Made by a program: the position numbers and the translations under genes | DNA from: Thermanaeromonas toyohensis ToBE | Lineage (GTDB): Bacteria > Bacillota > DSM-521 > Neomoorellales > Neomoorellaceae | Length of the DNA: 64,000 nt | NCBI RefSeq assembly: GCF_900176005.1 | Contig: NZ_LT838272.1 | Location: 2,995,587 to 3,059,586 of the forward strand | Direction: 5' to 3' | Notes under the pieces: model-generated | What the model was told of the DNA's origin: nothing | Seen by the model: the letters and a program-made list of their open reading frames with translations, nothing else | The model's database searches: none | In this document: positions 56,335 through 64,000 of the stretch, one piece after another | Numbering within the stretch: position 1 is the first letter of the stretch | Layout of the letters: each line of letters begins with the position of its first letter

Positions 56335-56949
56335 ATGCGCCAGCCCAAGATTTTTCTGGCTTCAACCGATCAGGCCTCCCTCCAGACCTTAAAGCAAATT
56401 TTACAAAGGGAAGGTTACGCGGTAGCGGGTGTGGCGCAGGACGGCAGCCAAGCCCTAAGGCTGATCCATACCCTGCAGCCAGATCTAGTGATCTTGGATA
56501 GCGAGTTGGCGGGTACCGGCGCCCTGGAGGTGGCTAGGTTTATTAATGAAGAACAAGTGGCTCCCATCATTATGTTGGCTTCCTCCTGGCACCGGAACAT
56601 TATAAATAAGACCAGGGATTTTCCAGTATTCGCTTATCTTGTTAAGCCGGTCCAGGAAACCACTCTGCTACCTGCGGTGGAAGCCGCCTTAGCTAATTAT
56701 GAAAAGCTGGTACGCCTAGAGAAAGAACTAAACAAGCTTAAAGAGACCTTGGCTGCCCGTAAGGTAATAGAAAGGGCCAAGGGTATCCTTATGGAGACTC
56801 TGGGGCTTACGGAAGCAGAAGCTTATCGGCGGATCCAGAAGCAGAGCATGGATAAGTGTGTACCTATGAAAGCCATAGCCGAAGCTATAATTGTGGCCCA
56901 CGAATTGCAAACAGGCCAAAGAAAAAAAGAGGATATAAAAAAAAGCTAA
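56335..56949 (+). CDS. ANTAR-domain response regulator (NasR/AmiR type), antiterminator of glnA
   Basis: 204 residues: receiver domain (about 4-125; phospho-Asp in LVILDSELAGTG) and C-terminal ANTAR RNA-binding domain (about 140-195: RKVIERAKGILMETLGLTEAEAYRRIQKQSMDKCVPMKAIAEAII). ANTAR proteins bind hexaloop hairpins in RNA and prevent termination. The gene lies directly upstream of such a hairpin and of glnA, as in other Clostridia. No cognate histidine kinase is adjacent. Confidence 0.93.
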   Translation: MRQPKIFLASTDQASLQTLKQILQREGYAVAGVAQDGSQALRLIHTLQPDLVILDSELAGTGALEVARFINEEQVAPIIMLASSWHRNIINKTRDFPVFAYLVKPVQETTLLPAVEAALANYEKLVRLEKELNKLKETLAARKVIERAKGILMETLGLTEAEAYRRIQKQSMDKCVPMKAIAEAIIVAHELQTGQRKKEDIKKS

Positions 56950-56960
56950 ACTAATCCATT

Positions 56961-57013
56961 GGGGCAACGGCGTCCCTGGACAGGCTTTAAGGCCTGTCGA
57001 AGGGACGTTTTTT
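56961..57013 (+). promoter_or_regulatory. ANTAR-target hairpin overlapping the glnA leader terminator
   Basis: GGGGC-AACGGC-GTCCC (56961-56976) has a hexaloop with A at position 1 and G at position 4, the ANTAR rule. It shares CGTCCC with a strong terminator CGTCCCTgGACAGGC/GGCCTGTCgaAGGGACG followed by TTTTTTG (56971-57013). Forming the first blocks the second. The expected first hairpin of the dual motif was not clearly found. Confidence 0.8.
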
Positions 57014-57052
57014 GTTTAATCCATGTACCCGCATCTTAGGAGGTTAAAAGTC

Positions 57053-58387
57053 ATGGATGAAAAGGAAAAGAAGATAAAGGTATTGAAGCAAGCTGAGGAA
57101 TGGGGAGTAAAGTTCATCCGGCTCCAGTTCACCGATATTTTCGGTGTGCTCAAAAATGTAGCTATACCAATAGATCAGCTTCCCAAAGCCTTAAATAATG
57201 AGCTTATGTTTGACGGTTCCTCCATTGAGGGATTTGTCCGCATTGAAGAATCCGATATGTACCTTTATCCGGATCCGGATACCTTTGTGATTTTTCCCTG
57301 GAGACCGAGGGAAGGTACCGTGGCCCGGCTCATCTGCGATATCTATAATCCTGATGGTACCCCCTTTGAAGGTTGCCCGCGCAACACTTTAAAAAGGGTA
57401 GTAGCAGAAGCTAAAGATATGGGATTTGTAATGAACGTAGGGCCGGAGGCTGAGTTCTTCCTTTTCCACACTGACCAGGCCGGCCGACCCACCCTGGAGA
57501 CCCATGACCAAGCTAGTTATTTTGACCTTACACCGGTCGATTTAGGTGAGGAAGCCCGGCGGGACATGGTGCTTACCCTAGAACAGATGGGATTTGAAAT
57601 CGAAGCGTCCCATCACGAGGTGGCCCCCGGGCAACATGAGATAGATTTTAAATATGCTGATGCCCTTACCACTGCCGATCGCATCGCCACCTTTAAATTT
57701 GTGGTGAGAACTATAGCCCAGCGCCATGGTCTTCACGCTACCTTCATGCCTAAACCAATTTATGGTATTAACGGCTCAGGTATGCATTGCAATATTTCCC
57801 TTTTCCGCGACGGGCAAAATGCTTTCTATGATCCCCAAGGAGAACTTGGGTTAAGTGACGTAGCCTATCATTTCATAGCAGGTATTATGGCCCACGCCCG
57901 GGCTTTAACAGCTATCACTAACCCCACCGTTAACTCATACAAGCGCTTGGTTCCCGGGTATGAGGCACCTGTATATATAGCCTGGTCTCCCAGGAACCGT
58001 AGCCCCCTTATCCGTATACCGGCTAAGCGTGGGCCTTCTACCCGTATCGAGGTACGGCACCCGGATCCTTCCGCCAATCCTTATCTAGCCATTGCCGTGC
58101 TGCTTAAGGCCGGTTTGGACGGCATAAAGAAGAAACTTGAGCCTCCTCCGCCGGTCTATAAAAATATCTATGCTTTATCTCCTGAGGAGCTAGCCCGGGA
58201 GGGCATAGGGGTTCTACCTTCTAGCCTAGAAGAGGCTCTGGCGGAACTAGAAAAAGATGAGGTGATCAAGGAAGCCTTGGGTTCCCATATCTACGAGCGA
58301 TTTATGCTAGCTAAAAGGCTAGAATGCGAGCAATACCGGACCACTGTACATCCGTGGGAAATAGAACACTACCTGACCAAGTTCTAA
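57053..58387 (+). CDS. glnA: Glutamine synthetase type I
   Basis: 444 residues. GS motifs: [17 protein letters not shown], the ATP-binding [33 protein letters not shown], the C-terminal RPAKRGP-like [15 protein letters not shown] and [10 protein letters not shown]. No adenylylation-site insert, so GSI-alpha type as usual for Clostridia. The frame starts at 57023, but ATG 57053 after TAGGAGG is the real start. It makes glutamine from glutamate, ammonia and ATP. Regulated by ANTAR antitermination and probably by feedback. Confidence 0.97.
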   Translation: MDEKEKKIKVLKQAEEWGVKFIRLQFTDIFGVLKNVAIPIDQLPKALNNELMFDGSSIEGFVRIEESDMYLYPDPDTFVIFPWRPREGTVARLICDIYNPDGTPFEGCPRNTLKRVVAEAKDMGFVMNVGPEAEFFLFHTDQAGRPTLETHDQASYFDLTPVDLGEEARRDMVLTLEQMGFEIEASHHEVAPGQHEIDFKYADALTTADRIATFKFVVRTIAQRHGLHATFMPKPIYGINGSGMHCNISLFRDGQNAFYDPQGELGLSDVAYHFIAGIMAHARALTAITNPTVNSYKRLVPGYEAPVYIAWSPRNRSPLIRIPAKRGPSTRIEVRHPDPSANPYLAIAVLLKAGLDGIKKKLEPPPPVYKNIYALSPEELAREGIGVLPSSLEEALAELEKDEVIKEALGSHIYERFMLAKRLECEQYRTTVHPWEIEHYLTKF

Positions 58388-58502
58388 AGCCTCTGCTGGG
58401 CTTAAGCTAAAGTTCTGGGGCCCCCGTAAAATTAGCGTTATAGCGTTATAAAGAAGGGTTCCCTTTGGGGAAGCACTGCTTTTAGGGAAAGGAGAGATTA
58501 CT

Positions 58503-59609
58503 ATGTACCGCGAAGGGGGCTGCCGCATTCCTTCTGGATGCGGTTTAAGCGGCTTCATCAACCGCGACGGCCGACGAGAAACAGGCGAACGTATTATAGT
58601 ATCTATCGCCTGCCTAAATGAGCGGTCCAATGGATTAGGTGGGGGGTTCGCTGCCTACGGGATTTACCCGGAATACAAGGATTACTATGCCCTGCACTTG
58701 CTTTTTGAAGATAAACACAGCCGCCAGATGGTAGAGGATCTAATTAAGGAGAATTTTTACATCGCAGCCGAAGATCGCATTCCCACCCGCCAGGTGCGCT
58801 CCATAGGTCCCGCTCCCATGCTCTGGCGCTACTTCGTAGTACCTCGCCTATCCAAAATAGGGGAGACGGAAAAGACCGAAGAAGATTTTATGACCCAACT
58901 GGTCATGCACATCAACGATACTATCCCTGGAGCTTATGTAGTCTCCAGCGGTAAAAATATGGGGGCCTTCAAGGGTGTGGGGTATCCAGAAGATATAGGG
59001 GAGTTTTTCCGGTTGGACGAATACAAGGCCTATATGTGGATCGCCCACGGCCGCTTCCCCACCAATACCCCGGGTTGGTGGGGCGGAGCCCATCCTTTCA
59101 CCCTTCTTAATTGGTCAGTGGTACACAACGGTGAAATTTCCTCCTATGGGGCCAACCGGCGCTTCCTAGAGATGTTCGGGTACAAAATTACCCTGCAGAC
59201 AGATACTGAAGTCATAGCCTACGCCATTGACCTTTTGGTTCGTCGCCATGGGCTCCCTCTCCCCCTGGTAGCCAAAGTACTGGCCCCTCCCTTCTGGGAG
59301 GAAATCGATAGCCTGGAACTTAAGGAGCGGGAGCTTTATACCAATCTTCGGGCCCTTTATGGGAGCCTAATGCTCAACGGTCCCTTTGCCATCATTGTAG
59401 GTTATCCCGGAGGGCTTATGGCCTTAAATGATAGGATTAAGCTCCGCCCTTTGGTGGCCGGGGAGCAAGGTTCCACCTTGTATGTGGCCAGCGAAGAGGC
59501 TGCCATCCGGGTGATATGCCCTAATGTAGAGCGCATATGGTACCCCTCCGGCGGCGAACCTGTTCTGGGCGAGCTTAAGGAGGAGTGTGCATGTCGGTTA
59601 TCCGCATGA
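58503..59609 (+). CDS. Glutamate synthase, glutaminase (amidotransferase class II) subunit
   Basis: 368 residues, equal to the N-terminal domain of GltB as a separate protein, as in archaea and many Clostridia. The catalytic nucleophile is Cys13 in PSGCGLSGF, so a 12-residue propeptide may be cleaved. Further marks WIAHGRFPTNTPGWWGGAHPF, NWSVVHNGEISSYGANRRFL and TDTEVIAYAIDLL. It releases ammonia from glutamine for the FMN subunit downstream. Overlaps that gene by 19 nt. RBS AAAGGAGAG. Confidence 0.92.
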   Translation: MYREGGCRIPSGCGLSGFINRDGRRETGERIIVSIACLNERSNGLGGGFAAYGIYPEYKDYYALHLLFEDKHSRQMVEDLIKENFYIAAEDRIPTRQVRSIGPAPMLWRYFVVPRLSKIGETEKTEEDFMTQLVMHINDTIPGAYVVSSGKNMGAFKGVGYPEDIGEFFRLDEYKAYMWIAHGRFPTNTPGWWGGAHPFTLLNWSVVHNGEISSYGANRRFLEMFGYKITLQTDTEVIAYAIDLLVRRHGLPLPLVAKVLAPPFWEEIDSLELKERELYTNLRALYGSLMLNGPFAIIVGYPGGLMALNDRIKLRPLVAGEQGSTLYVASEEAAIRVICPNVERIWYPSGGEPVLGELKEECACRLSA

Positions 59610-61099
59610 ATCCACCTGAATTTCGCGTGATCCGGGATGAAGAAAAGTGTATAAAGTGCCTGGTCTGCGTACGCCAGTGCGGGTTTGAAGCCCAGCAATA
59701 CGATCCGGAGGAAGACAGGGTCTACAGCCTAGACGAAAATTGTGTAGCCTGCCAGCGGTGTGTTTGCCTGTGCCCCACCCGGGCCTTACGTATAGAACAG
59801 AATCCGGTGCCTTATAAAGCCAACGCCCATTGGACACCGGAGCATATCCATAACATCAACAAGCAAGCAGACACAGGCGGGGTCCTTTTGACGGGGATGG
59901 GGAACGATAAGCCCTACCCGGCTTATTTTGACCGATTGCTCTTAAATGCCAGCCAGGTAACCAACCCTTCCATCGACCCTTTGCGGGAACCCATGGAGCT
60001 ACGTACCTATCTCGGTAGCCGTCCTGACTACTTGGGCGGGGAAAAGGATCGCCATTTTGGTCCTACTCCCCTAGTTCCCATAGAGACACCTATTATGTTT
60101 ACGGCCATCTCCTATGGAGCCATAAGCCATCAGGCTTTTGAAGCTTTAGCCAGGGCTGCCAAGGCTTACGGCACCCTCTTTAATACTGGGGAAGGCGGTT
60201 TACCAGAAGACTTGTATGAATACGCTGACCATGCCATAGTCCAAGTGGCTTCTGGTCGCTTCGGCGTTCACAGCGAGTATCTTAATGCCGCCCGGGTTAT
60301 TGAAATCAAGATCGGGCAGGGTGCCAAGCCAGGGATAGGTGGGCATCTCCCAGGAGAAAAGATCACCGCCTCCATTGCTGCTACGCGCATGATCCCCGAA
60401 GGAACTGACGCCTTATCCCCGGCACCGCACCATGATATCTACTCCATCGAGGACCTGCGGCAGCTTATCTCTACCCTGAAGGAAGCCACTAGATATACCA
60501 AACCGGTATCGGTGAAGATCGCGGCCGTGCATAACGTGGCCGCCATCGCTAGCGGTATAGCCCGCGCCGGGGCGGATATAATCGCCATTGATGGCTTCCG
60601 GGGAGGTACCGGTGCTGCACCCCTCATGATACGGGATCACGTGGGAATACCAATTGAGTTGGCCATCGCTGCTGTGGACCAACGCCTCCGCGAGGAAGGC
60701 ATCCGCAACCGGGTATCTCTAGTAGCAGCCGGGGGCTTCCGCTGCAGTGCGGATGTAGTTAAGGCCATTGCCTTGGGAGCAGATGCAGTGTACATTGGTA
60801 CCGCTGCCCTGGTGGCCTTAGGCTGCCACCTCTGCCAGAAGTGTTATACAGGCAAATGCAGCTGGGGCATAGCCACTCAAGATCCTTATAAAACAAGGCG
60901 TCTCAATCCAGAGATAGGAGCCGAAAGGCTTTATAATCTCCTCCACGGGTGGTCCCACGAGATTAAAGAGATGCTGGGCGGCATGGGAATAAACTCCATC
61001 GAGAGCCTACGGGGGAACCGGCTACACCTACGAGGTGTGGGCCTTACCGAGACTGAACTTAAGCTCCTGGGAGTAAAACATGCTGGCGAGGGCATGTAA
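59591..61099 (+). CDS. Glutamate synthase, FMN-binding central subunit with ferredoxin domain
   Basis: About 502 residues. N-terminal ferredoxin clusters CIKCLVCVRQC and CVACQRCVCLCP, then the GltS FMN barrel: FTAISYGAISHQAFEALARAAKAYG, NTGEGG, KIGQGAKPGIGGHLPGEK, RAGADIIAIDGFRGGTGAAP, ADVVKAIALGADAVYIGTAAL, GCHLCQKCYTGKC (3Fe-4S or related cluster). It joins ammonia with 2-oxoglutarate. ATG 59591 fits GGAGG better than the GTG at 59585. Confidence 0.94.
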   Translation: MSVIRMNPPEFRVIRDEEKCIKCLVCVRQCGFEAQQYDPEEDRVYSLDENCVACQRCVCLCPTRALRIEQNPVPYKANAHWTPEHIHNINKQADTGGVLLTGMGNDKPYPAYFDRLLLNASQVTNPSIDPLREPMELRTYLGSRPDYLGGEKDRHFGPTPLVPIETPIMFTAISYGAISHQAFEALARAAKAYGTLFNTGEGGLPEDLYEYADHAIVQVASGRFGVHSEYLNAARVIEIKIGQGAKPGIGGHLPGEKITASIAATRMIPEGTDALSPAPHHDIYSIEDLRQLISTLKEATRYTKPVSVKIAAVHNVAAIASGIARAGADIIAIDGFRGGTGAAPLMIRDHVGIPIELAIAAVDQRLREEGIRNRVSLVAAGGFRCSADVVKAIALGADAVYIGTAALVALGCHLCQKCYTGKCSWGIATQDPYKTRRLNPEIGAERLYNLLHGWSHEIKEMLGGMGINSIESLRGNRLHLRGVGLTETELKLLGVKHAGEGM

Positions 61100-61155
61100 A
61101 TTTCAAGGAAATATGGTGCAGGGGCTGAAATTCGAGGAAGAGGTGAATCAGGCGG

Positions 61156-61611
61156 ATGAGAAAAGTGTATGCCCGCCGGGAATATTGTATTAACTGCCAC
61201 CTATGTGAAGTATACTGTGTGGCGGCCCATTCTAAAAGCCGCGATGTCTGGAAAGCCTTTAAAAGAGAAGGCCTACGGGGTACCCACCGGGTGCGGGTAG
61301 AAGAAAGATGGCCGGAATCCTTACCTGTCCAGTGTCGTCACTGCGACGAACCCCAGTGCGTCCAGGGGTGCATTTCCGGGGCTATGGTCAAGGATCCGGA
61401 GACGGGGATTGTTTATTGCCAGGAAGATAAATGTGTAGGCTGCTGGACCTGTGTTGTCAGTTGTCCTTTTGGTGCTGTACGTCCAGGTTACCGGGACGGA
61501 CGGCCTATAGCCTTAAAATGCGATTTATGCAGGGCCCTCCCAGAACCGGCCTGCGTGGCTCACTGCCCTAACCGCGCCCTGGTGTATGAAGGGAGGAAAC
61601 TTAAAATATGA
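61156..61611 (+). CDS. HycB-like four-cluster ferredoxin subunit
   Basis: 151 residues with clusters CINCHLCEVYC, CRHCDEPQCVQGC, CVGCWTCVVSCP and CDLCRALPEPACVAHCP. Electron-transfer subunit between the FAD oxidoreductase that follows (4-nt overlap) and the glutamate synthase core. Common in the six-gene Clostridial GltS operon. Confidence 0.93.
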   Translation: MRKVYARREYCINCHLCEVYCVAAHSKSRDVWKAFKREGLRGTHRVRVEERWPESLPVQCRHCDEPQCVQGCISGAMVKDPETGIVYCQEDKCVGCWTCVVSCPFGAVRPGYRDGRPIALKCDLCRALPEPACVAHCPNRALVYEGRKLKI

Positions 61612-62843
61612 GATATGTCATCATCGGTAACTCGGTTGCCGCCATCAATGCCTGCCAGGGTATCCGGGAGCTAGATAAAGAAGGGCCTATAACTATTGTT
61701 TCCGCCGAAAAATACTATGCCTACGGACGTCCCTTGATCTCTTACTGGCTGGAGGGCAAGACCGGGGAAGACAAGATGCCCTATCTCCCACCGGATTTCT
61801 ATACCCGCCATAATATTAACGTCCTTTTAGGCCGTAAAGCCCTACGTATAGACTGGGAAAGGCGAGAAGTGGAACTTGATGATGCCTCCCGTCTACCCTA
61901 CGATCGTTTGCTTATCGCTACAGGAGGCAAAGCCATAGTTCCACCTTTAGAGGGACTACAGGAAGAAGATTATGTAACCTTTCTTACCTATGACGATGTG
62001 CGCCGGCTGGCGGAAGCAGCCCACCCTGGTAAGGAAGCAGTGATCCTGGGCGCCGGTCCCAGCGGTCTTAAAGCTATGGAAAGTTTGGTTTCCCGGGGCC
62101 TGGGAGTGACCATGGTAGAGCTGGCGCCCCGCATATGGTCACCTGTTCTGGATACTGAAGCGGCAACCCTGGTAACCAGCTTCCTCCGTGAGAAAGGTGT
62201 CCGGGTAATCCTAGAAGATACTATCCTAGGTGGAAGCCGTAAAGAAGGAGGAAAGCTTAAGCTTAATCTTAAGTCCGGTAAAGAGCTAGAAGCCGATCTC
62301 CTGGTGGTGGCTATAGGTGTAAGGCCCAATGTGGAGCTCCTGGAACAGGCACCAGGGGTTACCCTGAAACGAGGGGTAGTAGTAGATGAGTACCTAAACG
62401 TAGGCTTACCGGGGGTTTTCGCTGCCGGTGATGTAGTGGAAGGCAACCCGCCCCTTTTACCCCATGCTGCTGCGCAAGGTCGCCTTGCTGGCCGCAATAT
62501 GGCTGGCGCCAAGGAAAAATATAAGGGAAGTTCGCCCTATAATGCCCTAGGGTTTTTAGGCCTACACATAATCAGCATGGGTATAACTAATTGCGAACCC
62601 GGCCAGGGATATGAAATACTGGTCCAAAAGGAAGAAAAGAAAAGGGTTTATCGTAAGCTAGTGCTGGGGAACTCCTATCTGGTAGGCGCTCTATTTATAA
62701 ACCGGGTAGATGGTGCTGGCCTTTACCGGTGGCTCATAGAGGAAAAAATAGATGTCCTCCCCTTTAAGGATAAGCTATTCCAAGATGATTTTGGTTTCCT
62801 GGATTTGCCACCTGCATTGTGGGAACCTAGGCTTAAAGCTTAA
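61608..62843 (+). CDS. NAD(P)H:FAD oxidoreductase of the glutamate synthase operon
   Basis: 411 residues. FAD loop VIIGNSVAAINACQGI, NAD loop AVILGAGPSGLKAMESL, FAD motif VFAAGDVVEG. The family (nitrite-reductase-like or rubredoxin reductase-like) fits the small GltD role: passing electrons from NAD(P)H to the ferredoxin subunits. It lies between the ferredoxin and GXGXG-subunit genes. Confidence 0.9.
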   Translation: MRYVIIGNSVAAINACQGIRELDKEGPITIVSAEKYYAYGRPLISYWLEGKTGEDKMPYLPPDFYTRHNINVLLGRKALRIDWERREVELDDASRLPYDRLLIATGGKAIVPPLEGLQEEDYVTFLTYDDVRRLAEAAHPGKEAVILGAGPSGLKAMESLVSRGLGVTMVELAPRIWSPVLDTEAATLVTSFLREKGVRVILEDTILGGSRKEGGKLKLNLKSGKELEADLLVVAIGVRPNVELLEQAPGVTLKRGVVVDEYLNVGLPGVFAAGDVVEGNPPLLPHAAAQGRLAGRNMAGAKEKYKGSSPYNALGFLGLHIISMGITNCEPGQGYEILVQKEEKKRVYRKLVLGNSYLVGALFINRVDGAGLYRWLIEEKIDVLPFKDKLFQDDFGFLDLPPALWEPRLKA

Positions 62844-62886
62844 AGAATGAAACCGAAAGTTTAAGGGGAAGGAGGCAAAAACCTAA

Positions 62887-63627
62887 GTGAAAAGGCTCAA
62901 TGCCCAAGGCTTAAGTTATCGGGAGCTTAATGAGAAGATTAGAGCCCTCCTAGACAACGGGGAAAAAGAAGTGATCATCGAAAACGTCAATGGACAGAGA
63001 TATATTGGAACAGGTATTAAGGCTCAAGCCCGGCTGGTGATCCACGGCGTTCCCGGTAACAACTTGGGTGCTCTTATGGACGGTCTTCATATAGAAGTAT
63101 ACGGTAACGCCCAAGACGGTGTGGGCAATACCATGAATGAGGGGACTATAGTGGTACATGGTCATGCCACGGACATCACCGGTTATTCCATGCGGGGCGG
63201 GAAGATCTTTATCCGGGGCCATGTCGGGTATCGTGTAGGCATCCATATGAAAGCGTTCCGGGAAAAAAATCCAGTGATCGTTGTAGGCGGTAAAGCTGGT
63301 GACTTTTTCGGAGAATATATGGCGGGGGGAACCTTGGTTCTTCTGGGACTAGGTATTAAACCAGGTGAGCAAATAGTCGGGAATTATATAGCTACCGGAA
63401 TGCATGGAGGAGAAATCTTTATCCGGGGAAAATTAGATGACGATATTCTTATTGGCAAAGAAGCCAAGATTTTAGAGCCTGAGGAAAAGGATTATCGCCG
63501 TCTAGAGGTTCTTATAAAGGAGTTTGCGGAGTATTTCGACCTAGACGCCGACAAAATTTTGGCTGTTCCTTTTATTAAACTCATACCCTATAACAAACGC
63601 CCTTATGGCAACCTCTACGCTTATTAA
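62887..63627 (+). CDS. Glutamate synthase GXGXG (GltB C-terminal) subunit
   Basis: 246 residues. The right-handed beta-helix is visible as GXGXG-like repeats (GVPGNNLGALMDG, GNAQDGVGNTMNEGTIVVHGHATDITGYSMRGGKIFIRG, GGKAGDFFGEYMAGGTLVLLG, GEQIVGNYIATGMHGGEIFIRG). It is the third separate piece of GltB. GTG start at 62887 with GGAGG about 12 nt upstream. Last gene of the operon. Confidence 0.93.
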   Translation: MKRLNAQGLSYRELNEKIRALLDNGEKEVIIENVNGQRYIGTGIKAQARLVIHGVPGNNLGALMDGLHIEVYGNAQDGVGNTMNEGTIVVHGHATDITGYSMRGGKIFIRGHVGYRVGIHMKAFREKNPVIVVGGKAGDFFGEYMAGGTLVLLGLGIKPGEQIVGNYIATGMHGGEIFIRGKLDDDILIGKEAKILEPEEKDYRRLEVLIKEFAEYFDLDADKILAVPFIKLIPYNKRPYGNLYAY

Positions 63628-63707
63628 ATTCAGTTTTCACTGGTGAAGCCTAGCCAGGTCAAAAGTTAAGCAGCCGGGGCCTTGAGGCTAGAAATACATT
63701 AATCTAA

Positions 63708-63721
63708 GTCTAGCGCTAGAC
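63708..63721. promoter_or_regulatory. 14-bp perfect palindrome before the ccs-like gene
   Basis: GTCTAGCGCTAGAC, followed by AATAAAAG. No T-run, so an operator or a weak terminator is possible. It lies in the 163-nt gap between the GltS operon and the next gene. Confidence 0.45.
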
Positions 63722-63790
63722 AATAAAAGTAAAGTAAGTTAAGATGGTTACCAGAAGTACTTAAACAAATAACCGTGGAGGCTCTATAAG

Positions 63791-64000
63791 GTGGCGGAAA
63801 GTCTTTTAACCGGTGCCTTTATAGGGTACGTAGTGGGTTCAATCTTTTTTCTGGCCGGGCTAGTAGGTAAAAGCCGTTTATGGGCGAAAATTGCCTTTAT
63901 AGCTACACTCGTAGGATTTGTGCTATTAACCGGGGGCTTAGTAGCTAGGAGTCTCGCGGCAGGCCGTCTGCCTGTAGCCAATCTATACGAATTTTTGCTT
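63791..64000 (+). CDS. CcsA/ResC-type cytochrome c assembly protein, cut by the right edge
   Basis: 70 codons from a GTG at 63791 (GGAGG 9 nt upstream) to the window end. Two or three hydrophobic segments (GAFIGYVVGSIFFLAGLVG; IAFIATLVGFVLLTGGLVA) are followed by AAGRLPVANLYEFLL, matching the loop of CcsA/CcmC-family haem-handling proteins (P..NLYE). If right, the organism makes c-type cytochromes, fitting the electron-transfer theme of the window. Only the start is visible. Confidence 0.75.
   Translation, partial: MAESLLTGAFIGYVVGSIFFLAGLVGKSRLWAKIAFIATLVGFVLLTGGLVARSLAAGRLPVANLYEFLL

Overview
The window reads as chromosomal DNA from a strictly anaerobic, probably thermophilic Gram-positive bacterium of the Moorella/Thermanaeromonas type (class Clostridia). 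The pointers are strong AGGAGG ribosome sites, an HdrA-MvhD fusion, a three-piece glutamate synthase next to an ANTAR-controlled glnA, FmdE, PRK06851-type ATPase, YedE and DUF5320 genes, and Gram-positive promoters. The taxon is inferred from gene content, not from a marker gene. No rRNA, tRNA, CRISPR array, prophage or complete insertion sequence was seen.

Layout. 1-3.3 kb: a minus-strand amino-sugar operon (nanE, rpiR-type regulator, ROK kinase, sugar-binding lipoprotein cut by the window edge). 3.6-9.4 kb: CoA-disulfide reductase/rhodanese, HD-GYP protein, Fur-family regulator, and a metal-cluster cassette of two MinD-type ATPases with ferredoxin inserts, a small ferredoxin and two NifX-like proteins. 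9.7-12.4 kb (plus): yedE, DUF3343, a ribokinase-fold protein and a TusA-like protein, probably sulfur or selenium trafficking. 12.5-18.4 kb: a Dpp/Nik-type ABC transporter behind fmdE, with a leader that looks like a transcription attenuator. 18.5-21.1 kb: FmdB-like, NifU-like, Mrp, DUF364 and DUF5320 operon. 21.2-29 kb: radical SAM protein, two-component system, secreted protein, cysteine desulfidase, a copper-amine-oxidase-like/transglutaminase protein, suhB. 29.5-34.7 kb: GlcNAc-type PTS operon (LicT-type antiterminator, RAT/terminator, IIC, IIB, IIA, TIM-barrel protein, a deleted nagA remnant, nagB, ptsH). 34.7-36 kb: transposase remnant and a mocA-like gene. 36-39.1 kb: SsuABC/TauABC-like transporter behind a Moco-riboswitch-like leader. 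39.2-47.1 kb: kdpFABCDE. 47.2-53.3 kb: MerR regulator, CCG-domain protein, HdrA-MvhD and an FAD oxidoreductase, divergent from a second cysteine-rich MerR gene. 54-56 kb: second DUF5320 gene, a candidate sRNA, and a P-loop ATPase. 56.3-63.6 kb: ANTAR regulator, antiterminator/terminator, glnA and a six-subunit-type glutamate synthase operon. The right edge cuts a CcsA/ResC-like gene.

The most interesting cross-window pattern is a shared promoter design. Four minus-strand promoters (before the CoA-disulfide reductase, the NifX/MinD cassette, the FmdB-NifU-Mrp-DUF364 operon and the solitary DUF5320 gene) each have a TTGAC(A/C) -35 box, exactly 17 nt of spacer and a -10 box. Each also carries an ATG-NN-C(A/T) type operator inside the spacer and a second one downstream of the -10. 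A related sequence lies upstream of yedE. This suggests one unidentified regulator linking several poorly characterised metal-, sulfur- and Fe-S-handling genes.

Start codons were chosen by ribosome-site spacing where an annotated first codon looked too early. All family names come from reading motifs by eye. No database search, alignment or folding program was run.
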